A DNA stretch of 64,000 nt from Flagellimonas meishanensis (GCF_019880545.1 NZ_JAINVW010000001.1:682001-746000); one strand, 5' to 3'; shown: positions 17,815-27,092, counted from the first letter of the stretch. Notes: a model not told the origin generated them from the sequence alone. Numbers and translations: made by a program.

Positions 17815-19719
17815 ATGTTAAAGAAAATCATTTGGCACTACAACAGGCTTAAACTTATGGGATTGAAGGAAATTCTAATCCATAGAATACCCCAGCTTGC
17901 ACAAAAATTGATTTTCGGGCGCCTACAGAGCACAAGGTCCCCAAACCTGCTAAGCGTAAACAAACATTTTTTTGCGCCAAAATATGAAATTGGCCAAATA
18001 GAAGAACTATTCAAGGAAGCCCCATTTACTGCTACTTACGATTTTTTTGATGTAAGTATCAATGTCCTTGAAGTGGATAGTTGGAGGGCGGACTTGAAGC
18101 ATGGGGTATGCTCGCCAATAAAGTACTACGGGAAAATTAAGCGACAGGATTTCAACACTTTTGGAGATATAAAGATTGTATCCGAACCTTCCCGATTCCA
18201 CTTTCTTCCTTTTCTGGCATTTAAACATATAAGTGATCCGAAAGCACGTTACGATCAAGTATTGGAACAGATACTCTTTGATTGGATAGACCAAAACCCA
18301 TATTTGAAATCCATACAATGGACCTCGGGCATTGAGGTTGGAATTCGAAGCGTAAACTTAGTATATGCCCTCATGATCCTTGCAGGATTCAATGCCCTTA
18401 GACCTACAACCGAGAGTGCCATTCTAACCCAATTGACGTTTAATTATGAGTTTTTAAAAAATCACTTGTCGCTCTTTTCTTCAGCCAACAATCATCTCAT
18501 GGCTGAATTAATGGGACTCGTAGTAATCTCCTGTTACTGTAATGTCAAAATTTCAGAAAGGAACAAGTGGATCAAGATGCTTTATGGCCAAATTCATGCA
18601 CAGATTAATGATGATGGGGTGCACATGGAACTATGTACCAGATATCATGCGGAAGTTTCGGATCAAGTATTGATTGCATTTCTCTTCACAAAAGCCTCTG
18701 GGAACGAAGTCCCATCCCATATTGAAAAAAAGCTCAAAAGCATGTACCGATTTTTGGAACATGTGGATTACCATGACTACAGTACAGTTTTTGGCGATAA
18801 CGACGAAGGGTTTGTCATTAACCCCTATTTCCAACCAAATTTTTCGTTATATAGGTCGCAGTTGATGTCATGCAATTACCTATTTGGCACTAGTTACAGA
18901 AATGACGGAGTCATGGATTTCAGGAACTATTTGCTATTTGGGAACAAATTTAGGGCGGTGATGTCAGATAAATTGCCGGGAGATTCGTTTTTTAAAACAT
19001 CGGGGTATTGCTTCATGTATCACCATAATTATGGAATAAAAATTGCTTTTGATGCTGGCAGGATAGGGGATTCCATTTCAGCTGCGCACGGTCATTCGGA
19101 TTTGTTGCATTTTACCTTACAGCAATATACAGCTCCAATGATTGTTGATGCTGGAACCTACCAATACCATTCCAACCAAATTTTTTGGAGGAACTATTTT
19201 CGTGGCATTCATGCCCATAATACAATTAGTGTGAATGGAGCCAACCACGCCAAGATTAATAATAGGATGAGCTGGATTTCCCAACCTCGACCACCAAAAT
19301 CTTCAACCAAATTTTTCCGGGATTACTCCATTTGTCAGGCTGAGCATGATGCATTTGAGGAATTGGGGATTGTACACAATCGGCGAATTGAGCTGGATAG
19401 GTCGCATCGCACAATCAAAATTATTGATATAATAAAAAAAAATTCGGAAACAGAGCAGAAAGGGGGCTTCCGTTTACATTTTCATCCTCGGGCAACGGTG
19501 CAAAATTCTGGAAATATACTTAAAGTTTGGATGGATAGTCAGGAGTTAACAATTGAAAACGATAGCTTTACCCAAGGAGAATTGGTTATTGGAGATAAAA
19601 AAGAACCACTTGGCTGGTTTTCTCCAAAATTCAATCTTATCGAACGATCCTGCTGCTTCCGTATGGATTTTATCATAGAGCATCAAATGCAATTGACAAC
19701 ATGTATTAAGTATCACTGA
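17815..19719 (+). CDS. Heparinase II/III family protein
   Basis: 634 residues with the two-domain architecture of heparinase II/III-like lyases: an N-terminal alpha/alpha-toroid (SANNHLMAEL Asn-His motif and CTRYHAEVSDQ) and a C-terminal beta-sandwich with HGHSDLLHFTL, VDAGTYQYH and GIHAHNTISVNG. No signal peptide is seen, which is usual for members inside exopolysaccharide loci. Such proteins cleave or edit uronic-acid-containing polymers by beta-elimination, so the product may contain uronate. The ATG at 17815 follows GT4 by 5 bases. Whether it degrades or edits the polymer cannot be decided from sequence. Confidence 0.85.
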   Translation: MLKKIIWHYNRLKLMGLKEILIHRIPQLAQKLIFGRLQSTRSPNLLSVNKHFFAPKYEIGQIEELFKEAPFTATYDFFDVSINVLEVDSWRADLKHGVCSPIKYYGKIKRQDFNTFGDIKIVSEPSRFHFLPFLAFKHISDPKARYDQVLEQILFDWIDQNPYLKSIQWTSGIEVGIRSVNLVYALMILAGFNALRPTTESAILTQLTFNYEFLKNHLSLFSSANNHLMAELMGLVVISCYCNVKISERNKWIKMLYGQIHAQINDDGVHMELCTRYHAEVSDQVLIAFLFTKASGNEVPSHIEKKLKSMYRFLEHVDYHDYSTVFGDNDEGFVINPYFQPNFSLYRSQLMSCNYLFGTSYRNDGVMDFRNYLLFGNKFRAVMSDKLPGDSFFKTSGYCFMYHHNYGIKIAFDAGRIGDSISAAHGHSDLLHFTLQQYTAPMIVDAGTYQYHSNQIFWRNYFRGIHAHNTISVNGANHAKINNRMSWISQPRPPKSSTKFFRDYSICQAEHDAFEELGIVHNRRIELDRSHRTIKIIDIIKKNSETEQKGGFRLHFHPRATVQNSGNILKVWMDSQELTIENDSFTQGELVIGDKKEPLGWFSPKFNLIERSCCFRMDFIIEHQMQLTTCIKYH

Positions 19720-19791
19720 GTATTCACCTAAACGAACTATTTGGTTTGATGAGCGTAAGCTCTGGACTTACCGATATATAAACCTCTATTA

Positions 19792-20655
19792 ATGAAAGAA
19801 CAAGTTTCCATCAACTGCATATATCTTTTGGGCGCAGGTCGAAGCGGTACTACGCTTTTAGCCACTGTTATGAACAGCCATAAGGATATTTTGACTTTGG
19901 GGGAAATGAACCAATTTTATGAATACGTGGCGGAAAACAAGCCGGTCTCTAGCGGAGCGTTGATACTCGACTGTGAATACTGGGGCGAGGTTGTGCAACG
20001 TCTGGATATGGATGTGGAATTGGCCGCAAAATTGAATCAGATTTCCAAAGAGCAGGAGCATCATTCCAAAACTATCAAGTGGTTGTTGACCAAATCTAGC
20101 AGTAAGATATATTTCGAATATCAGAACAGTGTATTTCAGTCCATTCGGGTTTCGAGCCCAGGAAAGTGGTTCTTGGATTCCTCAAAATATATTAGCCGTT
20201 ATTTGCTTCTTGGACAAAATCGACAGATTAGGACAAAAGGAATCTATGTGGTAAGGGATGTGAGAGGTGTAATCCACTCGTTTTCGAAAAAGGTCCAGAC
20301 CTCGCGTTCACCCTTGTCAGCGATACTGTACTATACCGCAATAAACTTTTTGGGGCAAATGGTTTGTTGGGTGGACCGTAAGGTGATTAAAATCAAATAT
20401 GAAGATTTTATGGACAATCCAGAAATGACGCTTGCAAAGATATATAACCATATTTTTGATAATGGAACAAGCCATGTTTCTTTACCAGCATCCTATGAGA
20501 TGCCAATTATTATTGGGGGGAATAGAATGAAGGCAAACAAGAGCGTTGCTATTTCCAAGGATATTCAGTGGAAAAAGAAAATGACCCGTACACAGCAGAT
20601 TTGCTACTATCTCTTTGCTTTTCCGCTTATGATTCTTAATGGATATAAAATGTAG
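19792..20655 (+). CDS. PAPS-dependent sulfotransferase family protein
   Basis: 287 residues. The N-terminal YLLGAGRSGTTLL is the 5'-phosphosulfate-binding loop of sulfotransferases (residues 11-23). YVVRDVRGVIHSFSK (152-166) matches the 3'-phosphate-binding segment with conserved Arg155 and Ser163. IKYEDFMDNPEMTLAKIY is the typical later segment. It should transfer sulfuryl groups from PAPS to a glycan or lipid-linked intermediate, leaving PAP for CysQ. A 72-base gap separates it from the heparinase gene; a short hairpin (GTAAG/CTTAC) in the gap is too weak to call a terminator. It is the probable user of the PAPS made by cysCDN. Confidence 0.85.
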   Translation: MKEQVSINCIYLLGAGRSGTTLLATVMNSHKDILTLGEMNQFYEYVAENKPVSSGALILDCEYWGEVVQRLDMDVELAAKLNQISKEQEHHSKTIKWLLTKSSSKIYFEYQNSVFQSIRVSSPGKWFLDSSKYISRYLLLGQNRQIRTKGIYVVRDVRGVIHSFSKKVQTSRSPLSAILYYTAINFLGQMVCWVDRKVIKIKYEDFMDNPEMTLAKIYNHIFDNGTSHVSLPASYEMPIIIGGNRMKANKSVAISKDIQWKKKMTRTQQICYYLFAFPLMILNGYKM

Positions 20656-20660
20656 GTGCA

Positions 20661-21677
20661 TTGGATATTTTTATTACATTGGACTATGAACTTTTTTTTG
20701 GCAGTCTAAGCGGTACTCTGGACAATTGTATAATTAAGCCCACTGAGGCACTTATAAAAGTAGCGGATAGACATGGAATTAAGTTTACTTGCTTTGTTGA
20801 TGTGGGCTACCTGGCACAATTGGAAGGTCAGAAAGGAAAACATGCTCAACTGGAAAGGGATTATGAAAAAATCTGCACGCAAATACGCTTTCTGGCGGAC
20901 AAAGGACATGGAATAGAACTGCACGTGCACCCTCACTGGGAAGACTCATACTTTAACGGCGCAAAATGGATTTTTGACACCAAAAGGTATAAACTTAAAG
21001 ACTTTGCTGATAACGAGGTGATGGAAATTGTGACGAGATATACCCAAATTCTACAAAGAATTTCTGGGAAGCCTCCAGTGGCTTATAGGGCAGGAGGGTG
21101 GTCCGCTCAGCCATTTGAACCTATTAAAAAAGCTTTGGAGGCCAACAAAGTATTTATAGATAGCACGGTTTATCCTCAGGGATTTTACGATTCTCAGAAC
21201 CAGGCTTTTGATTTTAGAAAAGTTCGACCTTTTCAAGACGCCTACATTTTTTCCGATGACTTAACCGAACCGGATGAGAATGGACATTTTTTGGAATTAC
21301 CCATCAGCTCCATTCGTGTAAGCCCATTTTTCTTTTGGAAGTTCTCCTTACAGAAATTGGGCAGGGCAAAACAGGACAAACCCTTTGGTGATGGACTTGC
21401 CTTGTCCTCATCAAAAAAAGAAATTTTACGTTTGTTGACCACATGGTCCTATTCTGTCGTTTCCGTGGATGGTTATAAGGCTTCTTTGATAGAAAGCGCA
21501 TTTAAGAAATACGCAAAATCCTCTAAAGATAATAGGAACTTTGTGTTGATTGGACATCCTAAGGCTTTTTCAGCGTACTCTTTAAATAAACTTGAACGGT
21601 TTATCGAAAAAACGGTGGAGCAAAATCGGTATTCTACGTACTCAGATTTAGATTTTCTAATACTCCATGGAAAATAA
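20661..21677 (+). CDS. Polysaccharide deacetylase-like (NodB-fold) protein
   Basis: 338 residues from a TTG start 5 bases after the sulfotransferase stop; the resulting MDIFITLDYELFFG matches the N-terminus of this family, whose metal-binding Asp sits in the LDYE motif. ELHVHPHWED provides the HxxxH-like metal ligands and VAYRAGGWS the RxGxW substrate segment, as in carbohydrate esterase family 4. De-N- or O-acetylation of the polymer or a precursor is the likely role. No signal peptide is evident, so it may act on cytoplasmic intermediates. No ATG alternative exists near the N-terminus. Confidence 0.75.
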   Translation: MDIFITLDYELFFGSLSGTLDNCIIKPTEALIKVADRHGIKFTCFVDVGYLAQLEGQKGKHAQLERDYEKICTQIRFLADKGHGIELHVHPHWEDSYFNGAKWIFDTKRYKLKDFADNEVMEIVTRYTQILQRISGKPPVAYRAGGWSAQPFEPIKKALEANKVFIDSTVYPQGFYDSQNQAFDFRKVRPFQDAYIFSDDLTEPDENGHFLELPISSIRVSPFFFWKFSLQKLGRAKQDKPFGDGLALSSSKKEILRLLTTWSYSVVSVDGYKASLIESAFKKYAKSSKDNRNFVLIGHPKAFSAYSLNKLERFIEKTVEQNRYSTYSDLDFLILHGK

Positions 21678-21687
21678 TAATTAGTGG

Positions 21688-21695
21688 TAATTTTG
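21688..21695 (+). promoter_or_regulatory. Possible internal -7 element
   Basis: TAATTTTG matches TAnnTTTG in the 45-base gap before the WecG/TagA/CpsF gene, 27 bases upstream of its ATG. No -33 TTTG was found at the right distance, so this is a weak candidate for an internal promoter of the last three genes of the locus. Confidence 0.25.
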
Positions 21696-21722
21696 TTCCC
21701 TATCAAATGATCTGATACAACT

Positions 21723-22421
21723 ATGCAAATTGAAAGTTGTCCTATCAATGGGAAACGGGTATTTGCGTTTACATCTAAAAAACAGTTTTTAGAATATATA
21801 AACGATCAAAAGAAAATTCTTGTGGCGCTTAATGCCGAGAAGCTGAACAAGAAGTCCAAGGTACTGGACAAAATCATCAATAGCAACATTGGATATCCAG
21901 ACGGAATGGGTGCCGTTTGGGCGTTGAAAAGAAAAGGATTGGATTCTGTTAAGATTGCCGGGGCTGAGTTTTGGTTGGACATTATCAAAAAAAACCATAA
22001 AAACAAATCCATTTATTTGATGGGTTCAACTCAACATGTTATAGAACAGACTGTCGCCAAGCTAAAATCAGATTATCCAGCATTGAAAGTCACTGGCTAT
22101 AGAGATGGTTTTCTAAAGGAGGGAGATAAAGAAAAATTAGTGGAAGACTTGAAACAACAAAAACCTGATGTAGTTTATGTCGCTATGGGTAGTCCTAGGC
22201 AGGAATTGCTAATGAATGAATTGATGTCTCATTATCCTGCACTGTATATGGGCCTGGGAGGCAGCTTTGACGTGTACATGGGTCTGAAAAAACGTGCGCC
22301 GGTCTTCTTCCAAAAACTCGGTCTGGAATGGTTTTATCGACTGTTAAAAGAACCTACCAGGATTTCAAGGCAAACATCATTAGCCAAGTTCCTGATTAAG
22401 GTTATATTTGATAAAATATAA
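21723..22421 (+). CDS. WecG/TagA/CpsF family glycosyltransferase
   Basis: 232 residues, the usual size of the GT26 family. Motifs visible include NSNIGYPDGMGAVWALK (the conserved DGxG region), IYLMGSTQHV, DVVYVAMGSPRQE and MGLGGSFDVYMG followed by RAP..GLEW.YRL, all diagnostic of WecG/TagA/CpsF. These enzymes add the second sugar (often an N-acetylmannosamine or uronate derivative) to an undecaprenyl-linked first sugar. It lies next to the WecA/MraY-like gene, the likely first-step enzyme, so the pair may build the disaccharide primer. Confidence 0.92.
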   Translation: MQIESCPINGKRVFAFTSKKQFLEYINDQKKILVALNAEKLNKKSKVLDKIINSNIGYPDGMGAVWALKRKGLDSVKIAGAEFWLDIIKKNHKNKSIYLMGSTQHVIEQTVAKLKSDYPALKVTGYRDGFLKEGDKEKLVEDLKQQKPDVVYVAMGSPRQELLMNELMSHYPALYMGLGGSFDVYMGLKKRAPVFFQKLGLEWFYRLLKEPTRISRQTSLAKFLIKVIFDKI

Positions 22422-22433
22422 TTTACTTGAGTA

Positions 22434-23579
22434 TTGTATTTCCTAGAAACCGCCATATTGGTCTTTATTGGGTCTTTTTTGTTGACTTACCTTACCATAC
22501 CCAAAATTATCTGGGTGGTCGAGAAAAAACGGCTCATGGATGATCCTAATCATAGGAGTTCGCACCTTGCGAGGACACCTACCATGGGCGGCGTTGCATT
22601 TTTCTATACTATTATGTTGGCTTTATTTTTTATAAACGAAAAAGGTCTTTTCGAAGAAGCCACTTACTTGATGCCTGGCTTGGTTATTCTTTTTTTTGTT
22701 GGGATCAAGGATGATTTGGTAATACTTACTCCTGGAGCAAAACTAATGGCACAAGTTCTTGCCATAAGTTTTGTGTTAGCAAATGAAAGTTTTACCATTG
22801 AATCCTTGAATGGTTTCCTTAACATTTACGAAATCCCGTATTTTCTTTATTTGGGAATTGCCGGGTTTGTTATGCTCACCATCATAAACTCTTACAATCT
22901 AATAGACGGCATAGACGGTCTGGCCTCAATAGTTGGTATTGTGATTATGATTATCTATACCACTATTTTCTATTTGTCGCAAGAATATTTTTTTGCATTG
23001 ACGGCTATAATTATGAATGCATGTTTGATGGCCTTCTTTGGATTCAATGTGTCTTCGGATAAGAAGATCTTTATGGGGGACACAGGATCTCTTATTGTTG
23101 GTTTTATAATCAGTGTTTTGACCCTGAAGTTCTTGGCACTAAAGCCAGAGTCTTATGAAGGATTGCCATTTCTTTTGGAAAATGCTCCCTTAATAGCCAT
23201 TAGTATTTTGATTGTTCCGCTTTTTGATACAGCTCGGGTATTCACCATTAGAATTGCCAACAAAAGAGGGCCATTTTCTCCGGACAGAAACCACATTCAC
23301 CATGTGCTAATAGATTTTTGGGGATTGTCTCATAAACAAGCAAGCTTCATTATAGGTTGTTTTAATTTGATCTTTGTGGTGCTTTTTATAATCTTGGGGA
23401 GTAAGGCCAAAAATTTGGGAATGGTAATAATGCTTGTCAGTGTCGTTATTTTTCTTGGATATATCTTCTTTAAATACAATTATAATTTTACCACATTGAA
23501 GCAAAAAATCCTCCTTAAACGGAAGATAGAGGCGTTGAAGGGAAAACAAGGAGCTGCTTCAAAAAAGAAAAAAAATTGA
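22434..23579 (+). CDS. MraY/WecA-like undecaprenyl-phosphate sugar-1-phosphate transferase
   Basis: 381-residue polytopic protein. Family motifs: [20 protein letters not shown] near residue 35, VGIKDDLV (metal-binding DD), [24 protein letters not shown] and [11 protein letters not shown] (the HIHH loop of WecA-type enzymes). It should start glycan assembly by moving a sugar-1-phosphate from a UDP-sugar to undecaprenyl phosphate. Start is TTG at 22434, 12 bases after the previous stop; no ATG fits the N-terminal helix. The C-terminus is extended by a Lys-rich tail. The TTGA overlap joins it to the next gene. Confidence 0.92.
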   Translation: MYFLETAILVFIGSFLLTYLTIPKIIWVVEKKRLMDDPNHRSSHLARTPTMGGVAFFYTIMLALFFINEKGLFEEATYLMPGLVILFFVGIKDDLVILTPGAKLMAQVLAISFVLANESFTIESLNGFLNIYEIPYFLYLGIAGFVMLTIINSYNLIDGIDGLASIVGIVIMIIYTTIFYLSQEYFFALTAIIMNACLMAFFGFNVSSDKKIFMGDTGSLIVGFIISVLTLKFLALKPESYEGLPFLLENAPLIAISILIVPLFDTARVFTIRIANKRGPFSPDRNHIHHVLIDFWGLSHKQASFIIGCFNLIFVVLFIILGSKAKNLGMVIMLVSVVIFLGYIFFKYNYNFTTLKQKILLKRKIEALKGKQGAASKKKKN

Positions 23580-24544
23580 AAAAAACCCTAATAACAGGCG
23601 CTGCCGGATTTCTTGGCTCACACCTTTGTGACCGGTTCATTGCGGAAGGACACCACGTGACAGGGATGGATAATCTCATTACCGGCGACCTGAAGAATAT
23701 TCAACATCTTTTCCATTTAGAAAGGTTTGAGTTTTACCATCACGACGTAACCAAGTTCGTCCATGTACCTGGCAAAATGGATTATATCCTACATTTTGCA
23801 TCTCCAGCGAGTCCCATCGATTATCTGAAGATTCCCATTGAGACCCTAAAGGTTGGGTCCATGGGCACATTAAACCTTTTGGGATTGGCCAAGGACCACA
23901 AGGCCCGTATTTTGGTAGCCTCGACCTCGGAGGTTTATGGCGATCCTTTGGTGCATCCGCAAAGTGAGGACTATTTTGGCAATGTAAGTCCTATTGGGCC
24001 CAGAGGGGTATATGACGAGGCGAAACGCTTTATGGAGTCCATTACCATGGCCTACCACAGGCATCACGGTTTGGATACACGTATCGTTCGTATTTTCAAC
24101 ACCTATGGCTCCAGAATGCGATTGAACGACGGTCGGGTAGTCCCCGCCTTTATGGGGCAAGCGCTCCGGGGAGAGGACCTCACTGTCTTTGGGGACGGTT
24201 CACAAACACGCTCTTTTACCTATATCGATGATCAGATTGAGGGCATTTATCGTCTGTTGATGAGCGACTATGTGGAACCCGTGAACATTGGCAATCCGGA
24301 TGAGACCACCATTCTTGAATTTGCACAAGAGATAATCAATTTGACGGGGACGGATCAGAAAATTGTTTTCAAGCCGCTGCCAAAGGATGATCCTGCTCAA
24401 CGTCAGCCCGATATTTCAAGGGCCAAGGAAATCTTGGATTGGGAGCCCAAAGTGCACCGATCAGTGGGGTTAAAGAAGGCCTATGAATACTTCAAGGGAC
24501 TTTCCCAAGAGGAATTGTGGCAAACACACCGAGATTTCTCCTGA
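23576..24544 (+). CDS. UDP-glucuronate decarboxylase (UDP-xylose synthase)
   Basis: 322-residue extended SDR. NAD-binding [11 protein letters not shown] at the N-terminus, [27 protein letters not shown] and the GVYDEAKRF motif with catalytic Tyr and Lys are characteristic of UXS. It decarboxylates UDP-glucuronate to UDP-xylose via a 4-keto intermediate. TTG start at 23576 overlaps the stop of the WecA-like gene. The UDP-glucose dehydrogenase needed upstream in the pathway is not in this window. It is the last gene of the polysaccharide locus. Confidence 0.93.
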   Translation: MKKTLITGAAGFLGSHLCDRFIAEGHHVTGMDNLITGDLKNIQHLFHLERFEFYHHDVTKFVHVPGKMDYILHFASPASPIDYLKIPIETLKVGSMGTLNLLGLAKDHKARILVASTSEVYGDPLVHPQSEDYFGNVSPIGPRGVYDEAKRFMESITMAYHRHHGLDTRIVRIFNTYGSRMRLNDGRVVPAFMGQALRGEDLTVFGDGSQTRSFTYIDDQIEGIYRLLMSDYVEPVNIGNPDETTILEFAQEIINLTGTDQKIVFKPLPKDDPAQRQPDISRAKEILDWEPKVHRSVGLKKAYEYFKGLSQEELWQTHRDFS

Positions 24545-24572
24545 AACGACTGGGCAAATCTTAATCTAGCCG

Positions 24573-24580
24573 TATTTTTG
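24573..24580 (+). promoter_or_regulatory. Bacteroidota -7 element for purD
   Basis: TATTTTTG (perfect TAnnTTTG) 15 bases before the ATG at 24596. It overlaps an in-frame TTG at 24578, which can thus be ruled out as start. It marks the end of the polysaccharide transcription unit and the start of a housekeeping one. Confidence 0.55.
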
Positions 24581-24595
24581 ACAAAACCTTCATTT

Positions 24596-25867
24596 ATGAA
24601 CATCTTGGTCTTGGGTTCTGGTGGCCGCGAACATGCCATTGCCCTTAAAATTTCCGAAAGCCCAAAAACCTCCAAACTTTTTGTTGCCCCTGGTAATGCC
24701 GGAACAGCCAATATCGCCACCAATGTAGAGGTTGGGGTCAATGATTTTAAGGCCATAAAAGCACTTGTTCTCAAAGAAGACATCACTCTGGTTGTCGTTG
24801 GGCCCGAGGATTCACTGGTGAACGGAATCCACGACTTTTTTCTCGAGGATGATGAACTGCAGAAAATTTCCGTGATCGGACCGCGGAAAGCCGCTGCCGC
24901 ACTCGAGGGAAGCAAAGAATTCGCCAAGGAATTTATGATGAGGCATCAAATCCCGACTGCGGCCTATCAGAGTTTTACCGCAGATTCCTTGACGAAGGGA
25001 TATTCCTTTCTGGAAACCCTTAATCCACCCTATGTCCTCAAGGCAGACGGTTTGGCAGCGGGTAAGGGAGTCTTGATCATAAATGATTTGGAAGAGGCCA
25101 AAAAAGAGCTGAAATCCATGTTGGTCGATTCCAAATTTGGGAATGCCAGTGCCACCGTGGTCATAGAAGAGTTTTTGGATGGCATTGAGCTCAGCTGTTT
25201 TGTATTGACCGATGGCAATGATTACAAAATATTGCCCACCGCAAAGGACTACAAGAGAATCGGGGAAGGGGATACGGGTCTGAATACCGGTGGCATGGGC
25301 GCCATTTCCCCCGTTCCATTTGCCGATAAGGATTTTCTGGACAGAGTGGAGAAAGAAATCGTTAAGCCAACCGTAGAGGGGCTTAAAAAGGATAATTTGC
25401 CCTATGTGGGATTTATATTCATTGGATTGATCAAAGTGAATGGAAAGCCCAAGGTAATCGAATACAATGTTAGGATGGGCGATCCGGAAACAGAGGTCGT
25501 GATTCCGCGGCTAAAAACTGATTTGGTCCAAGTACTTTTGGCAATGGCCAATGGAACTTTAGGGGATATAACGCTTGAAATCGATGAGCGCGCCGCTACA
25601 ACGGTAATGGCCGTTTCAGGAGGTTATCCAGGAGCCTACGGGAAGGGCAAGGTAATCACTGGGGTGGAGAACGTCAGTGAATCCTTAGTGTTCCATGCAG
25701 GCACCAAACTGGTGGACGGGAAAGTGGTCACCAATGGCGGCCGTGTTATGGCCATCACTTCTTTTGGCAGGGATTTTAGGGAAGCCCTTGAAACATCCTA
25801 CAAAAACATACAAAAGATACATTTCGAGGGGATGTACTACAGAAAAGACCTCGGATTTGACCTATAG
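24596..25867 (+). CDS. purD: Phosphoribosylamine-glycine ligase (GAR synthetase)
   Basis: 423-residue ATP-grasp enzyme of de novo purine synthesis, joining 5-phosphoribosylamine and glycine. The N-terminal GSGGREHAIA motif begins at residue 7. The ATP-grasp core follows: VLKADGLAAGKGVLI, FLDGIELSCFVLTDG, and EYNVRMGDPETEVV for metal ligands. The start ATG at 24596 gives MNILVLGSGGREHA as in the family. It converges on and overlaps the small minus-strand gene at 25862 by six bases. Confidence 0.97.
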   Translation: MNILVLGSGGREHAIALKISESPKTSKLFVAPGNAGTANIATNVEVGVNDFKAIKALVLKEDITLVVVGPEDSLVNGIHDFFLEDDELQKISVIGPRKAAAALEGSKEFAKEFMMRHQIPTAAYQSFTADSLTKGYSFLETLNPPYVLKADGLAAGKGVLIINDLEEAKKELKSMLVDSKFGNASATVVIEEFLDGIELSCFVLTDGNDYKILPTAKDYKRIGEGDTGLNTGGMGAISPVPFADKDFLDRVEKEIVKPTVEGLKKDNLPYVGFIFIGLIKVNGKPKVIEYNVRMGDPETEVVIPRLKTDLVQVLLAMANGTLGDITLEIDERAATTVMAVSGGYPGAYGKGKVITGVENVSESLVFHAGTKLVDGKVVTNGGRVMAITSFGRDFREALETSYKNIQKIHFEGMYYRKDLGFDL

Positions 25868-26083
25868 GTACGAGTGTGAGCTAATGCTCTTGTCCTCTTC
25901 CCCATTGTCGTTGAAAATTTTCAGTTGGTTCATCCAATAGACCATGGCCACGAACCCGATGACAAAGAATATCCAATTGATGCTGTTGGAACCCCACCAA
26001 TTTTCCATGAAACGGAAGAAATCATAAGGGGCAAAAAGGTAGTTTACAAATAAGTCTTCTATACCGTAAAAAAACTTGCTCAT
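25862..26083 (-). CDS. Small membrane protein, DUF6341-like
   Basis: 73 residues: an aromatic-rich N-terminus (MSKFFYGIEDLFVNYLFAPYDFF), one membrane segment (INWIFFVIGFVAMVYWMNQL) and a polar tail ending SISSHSYL. I recognise the pattern of a small flavobacterial family next to purD (DUF6341-type, from memory); no function is known. Its own promoter (TACTTTTG on the minus strand) lies 20 bases upstream. The stop overlaps the purD stop, convergent. Confidence 0.75.
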   Translation of the reverse strand: MSKFFYGIEDLFVNYLFAPYDFFRFMENWWGSNSINWIFFVIGFVAMVYWMNQLKIFNDNGEEDKSISSHSYL

Positions 26084-26102
26084 CTTGGCTATATTTACTT
26101 TA

Positions 26103-26110
26103 CAAAAGTA
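26103..26110 (-). promoter_or_regulatory. Bacteroidota promoter for the small DUF6341-like gene
   Basis: On the minus strand the sequence reads TACTTTTG (TAnnTTTG) 20 bases before the ATG at 26083, with a TTG 19 bases further upstream, matching the TTG-N19-TAnnTTTG spacing. Confidence 0.55.
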
Positions 26111-26122
26111 GCAAAAGATAGG

Positions 26123-27055
26123 ATGTTTTCAAGCTTTTTCGCAAAAACTAAACCCATAAATTATTTTGTCCTATCCGGCTTTTTGTTGGGGCTCTATGCG
26201 TTATGCCTATTTTTTTCACTGAAGGGGGATTGGTCCCAAATGTTCCTGCCCCTCGAAATTATGGGGTTTGTAGCCCTATTGCTGTCCATTTTTGTGATAA
26301 ATGAAATGGTGCGGACCGAAAAGGTCACCAATTTCAACTCCTTTGCCATGCTCTTTTTTGTGTTGCTGCTCCCCGCCTTTTCGGACACGCTTTCAGACAA
26401 GAACGCCATTTTTTCAAACTTTTTCCTGATGTTGGCGGTTTGGCGTTTATTGGGCATACGTTCCTTGCGAAATGTAAAGCACAAAATTTTTGACGCCACT
26501 TTTTTGATCGGGGTTGCCAGTCTTTTTTTTGATTGGGCCCTCATTTATCTGATTTTGGTCTTTTTGGTCATTAACCTCTATGATGGAAAAACGTTCAAGA
26601 ACTGGCTGGTGCCACCAGTGGCCTTGGCCACCCTCTTTATTCTTACCCTCACATTGTTCATAGTATATGACAACCTTTCTTTTTTTGGTAACCAGTACCA
26701 ATTTTCGCTTGATTTTTTGTTCAATGAGCCCTTGGCATGGTTATTTAGGCCAAAAGCTATGGTATATCTGCTATTGATGTTATTGGCAATCCTTTTTGTT
26801 TTTATGAGAACAAGAAAAAAGGGAGGTGGAAAGTTGGTTTCACTGCGTGTTGTGTTCATGGCCTTTATTCTGGGATTGCTCCTTGATGTGCTGAACAGTG
26901 ACCAAACCTCCACCATTTTGTTCACTTTTTTCCCAGCATCCATTTTTTTGGCCAATTTCTTGGAAAGCGTCAAAAGGGAAAAAATACGTGAGGCGGTATT
27001 GGCCCTCTGCATCTTCATCCCTGTATTGCTTTTGGTCATTGAGTTGAACCGTTAA
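26123..27055 (+). CDS. Polytopic membrane protein, DUF6427-like
   Basis: 310 residues with about eight to ten hydrophobic segments, starting after MFSSFFAKTKPINYFVL and ending VLLLVIELNR. No catalytic motif is visible. I associate it with the flavobacterial DUF6427 family (from memory, function unknown), found between purD and a DUF4254/GT9 pair. It is transcribed divergently from the 73-residue gene. The strongly hydrophobic composition and basic connecting loops support an integral inner-membrane protein. Confidence 0.7.
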   Translation: MFSSFFAKTKPINYFVLSGFLLGLYALCLFFSLKGDWSQMFLPLEIMGFVALLLSIFVINEMVRTEKVTNFNSFAMLFFVLLLPAFSDTLSDKNAIFSNFFLMLAVWRLLGIRSLRNVKHKIFDATFLIGVASLFFDWALIYLILVFLVINLYDGKTFKNWLVPPVALATLFILTLTLFIVYDNLSFFGNQYQFSLDFLFNEPLAWLFRPKAMVYLLLMLLAILFVFMRTRKKGGGKLVSLRVVFMAFILGLLLDVLNSDQTSTILFTFFPASIFLANFLESVKREKIREAVLALCIFIPVLLLVIELNR

Positions 27056-27067
27056 CCGATAAAGCAA

Positions 27068-27075
27068 TATCTTTG
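27068..27075 (+). promoter_or_regulatory. Bacteroidota -7 element for the DUF4254/GT9 pair
   Basis: TATCTTTG matches TAnnTTTG and lies 17 bases before the ATG at 27093. This supports that ATG over the in-frame TTG at 27084. Confidence 0.5.
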
Positions 27076-27092
27076 CCTCAAATTTGTTCACC

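Noticed and set aside
19720..19791. Terminator between heparinase and sulfotransferase genes
   Set aside because: Only a 5-base GTAAG/CTTAC stem with no T-run; too weak.
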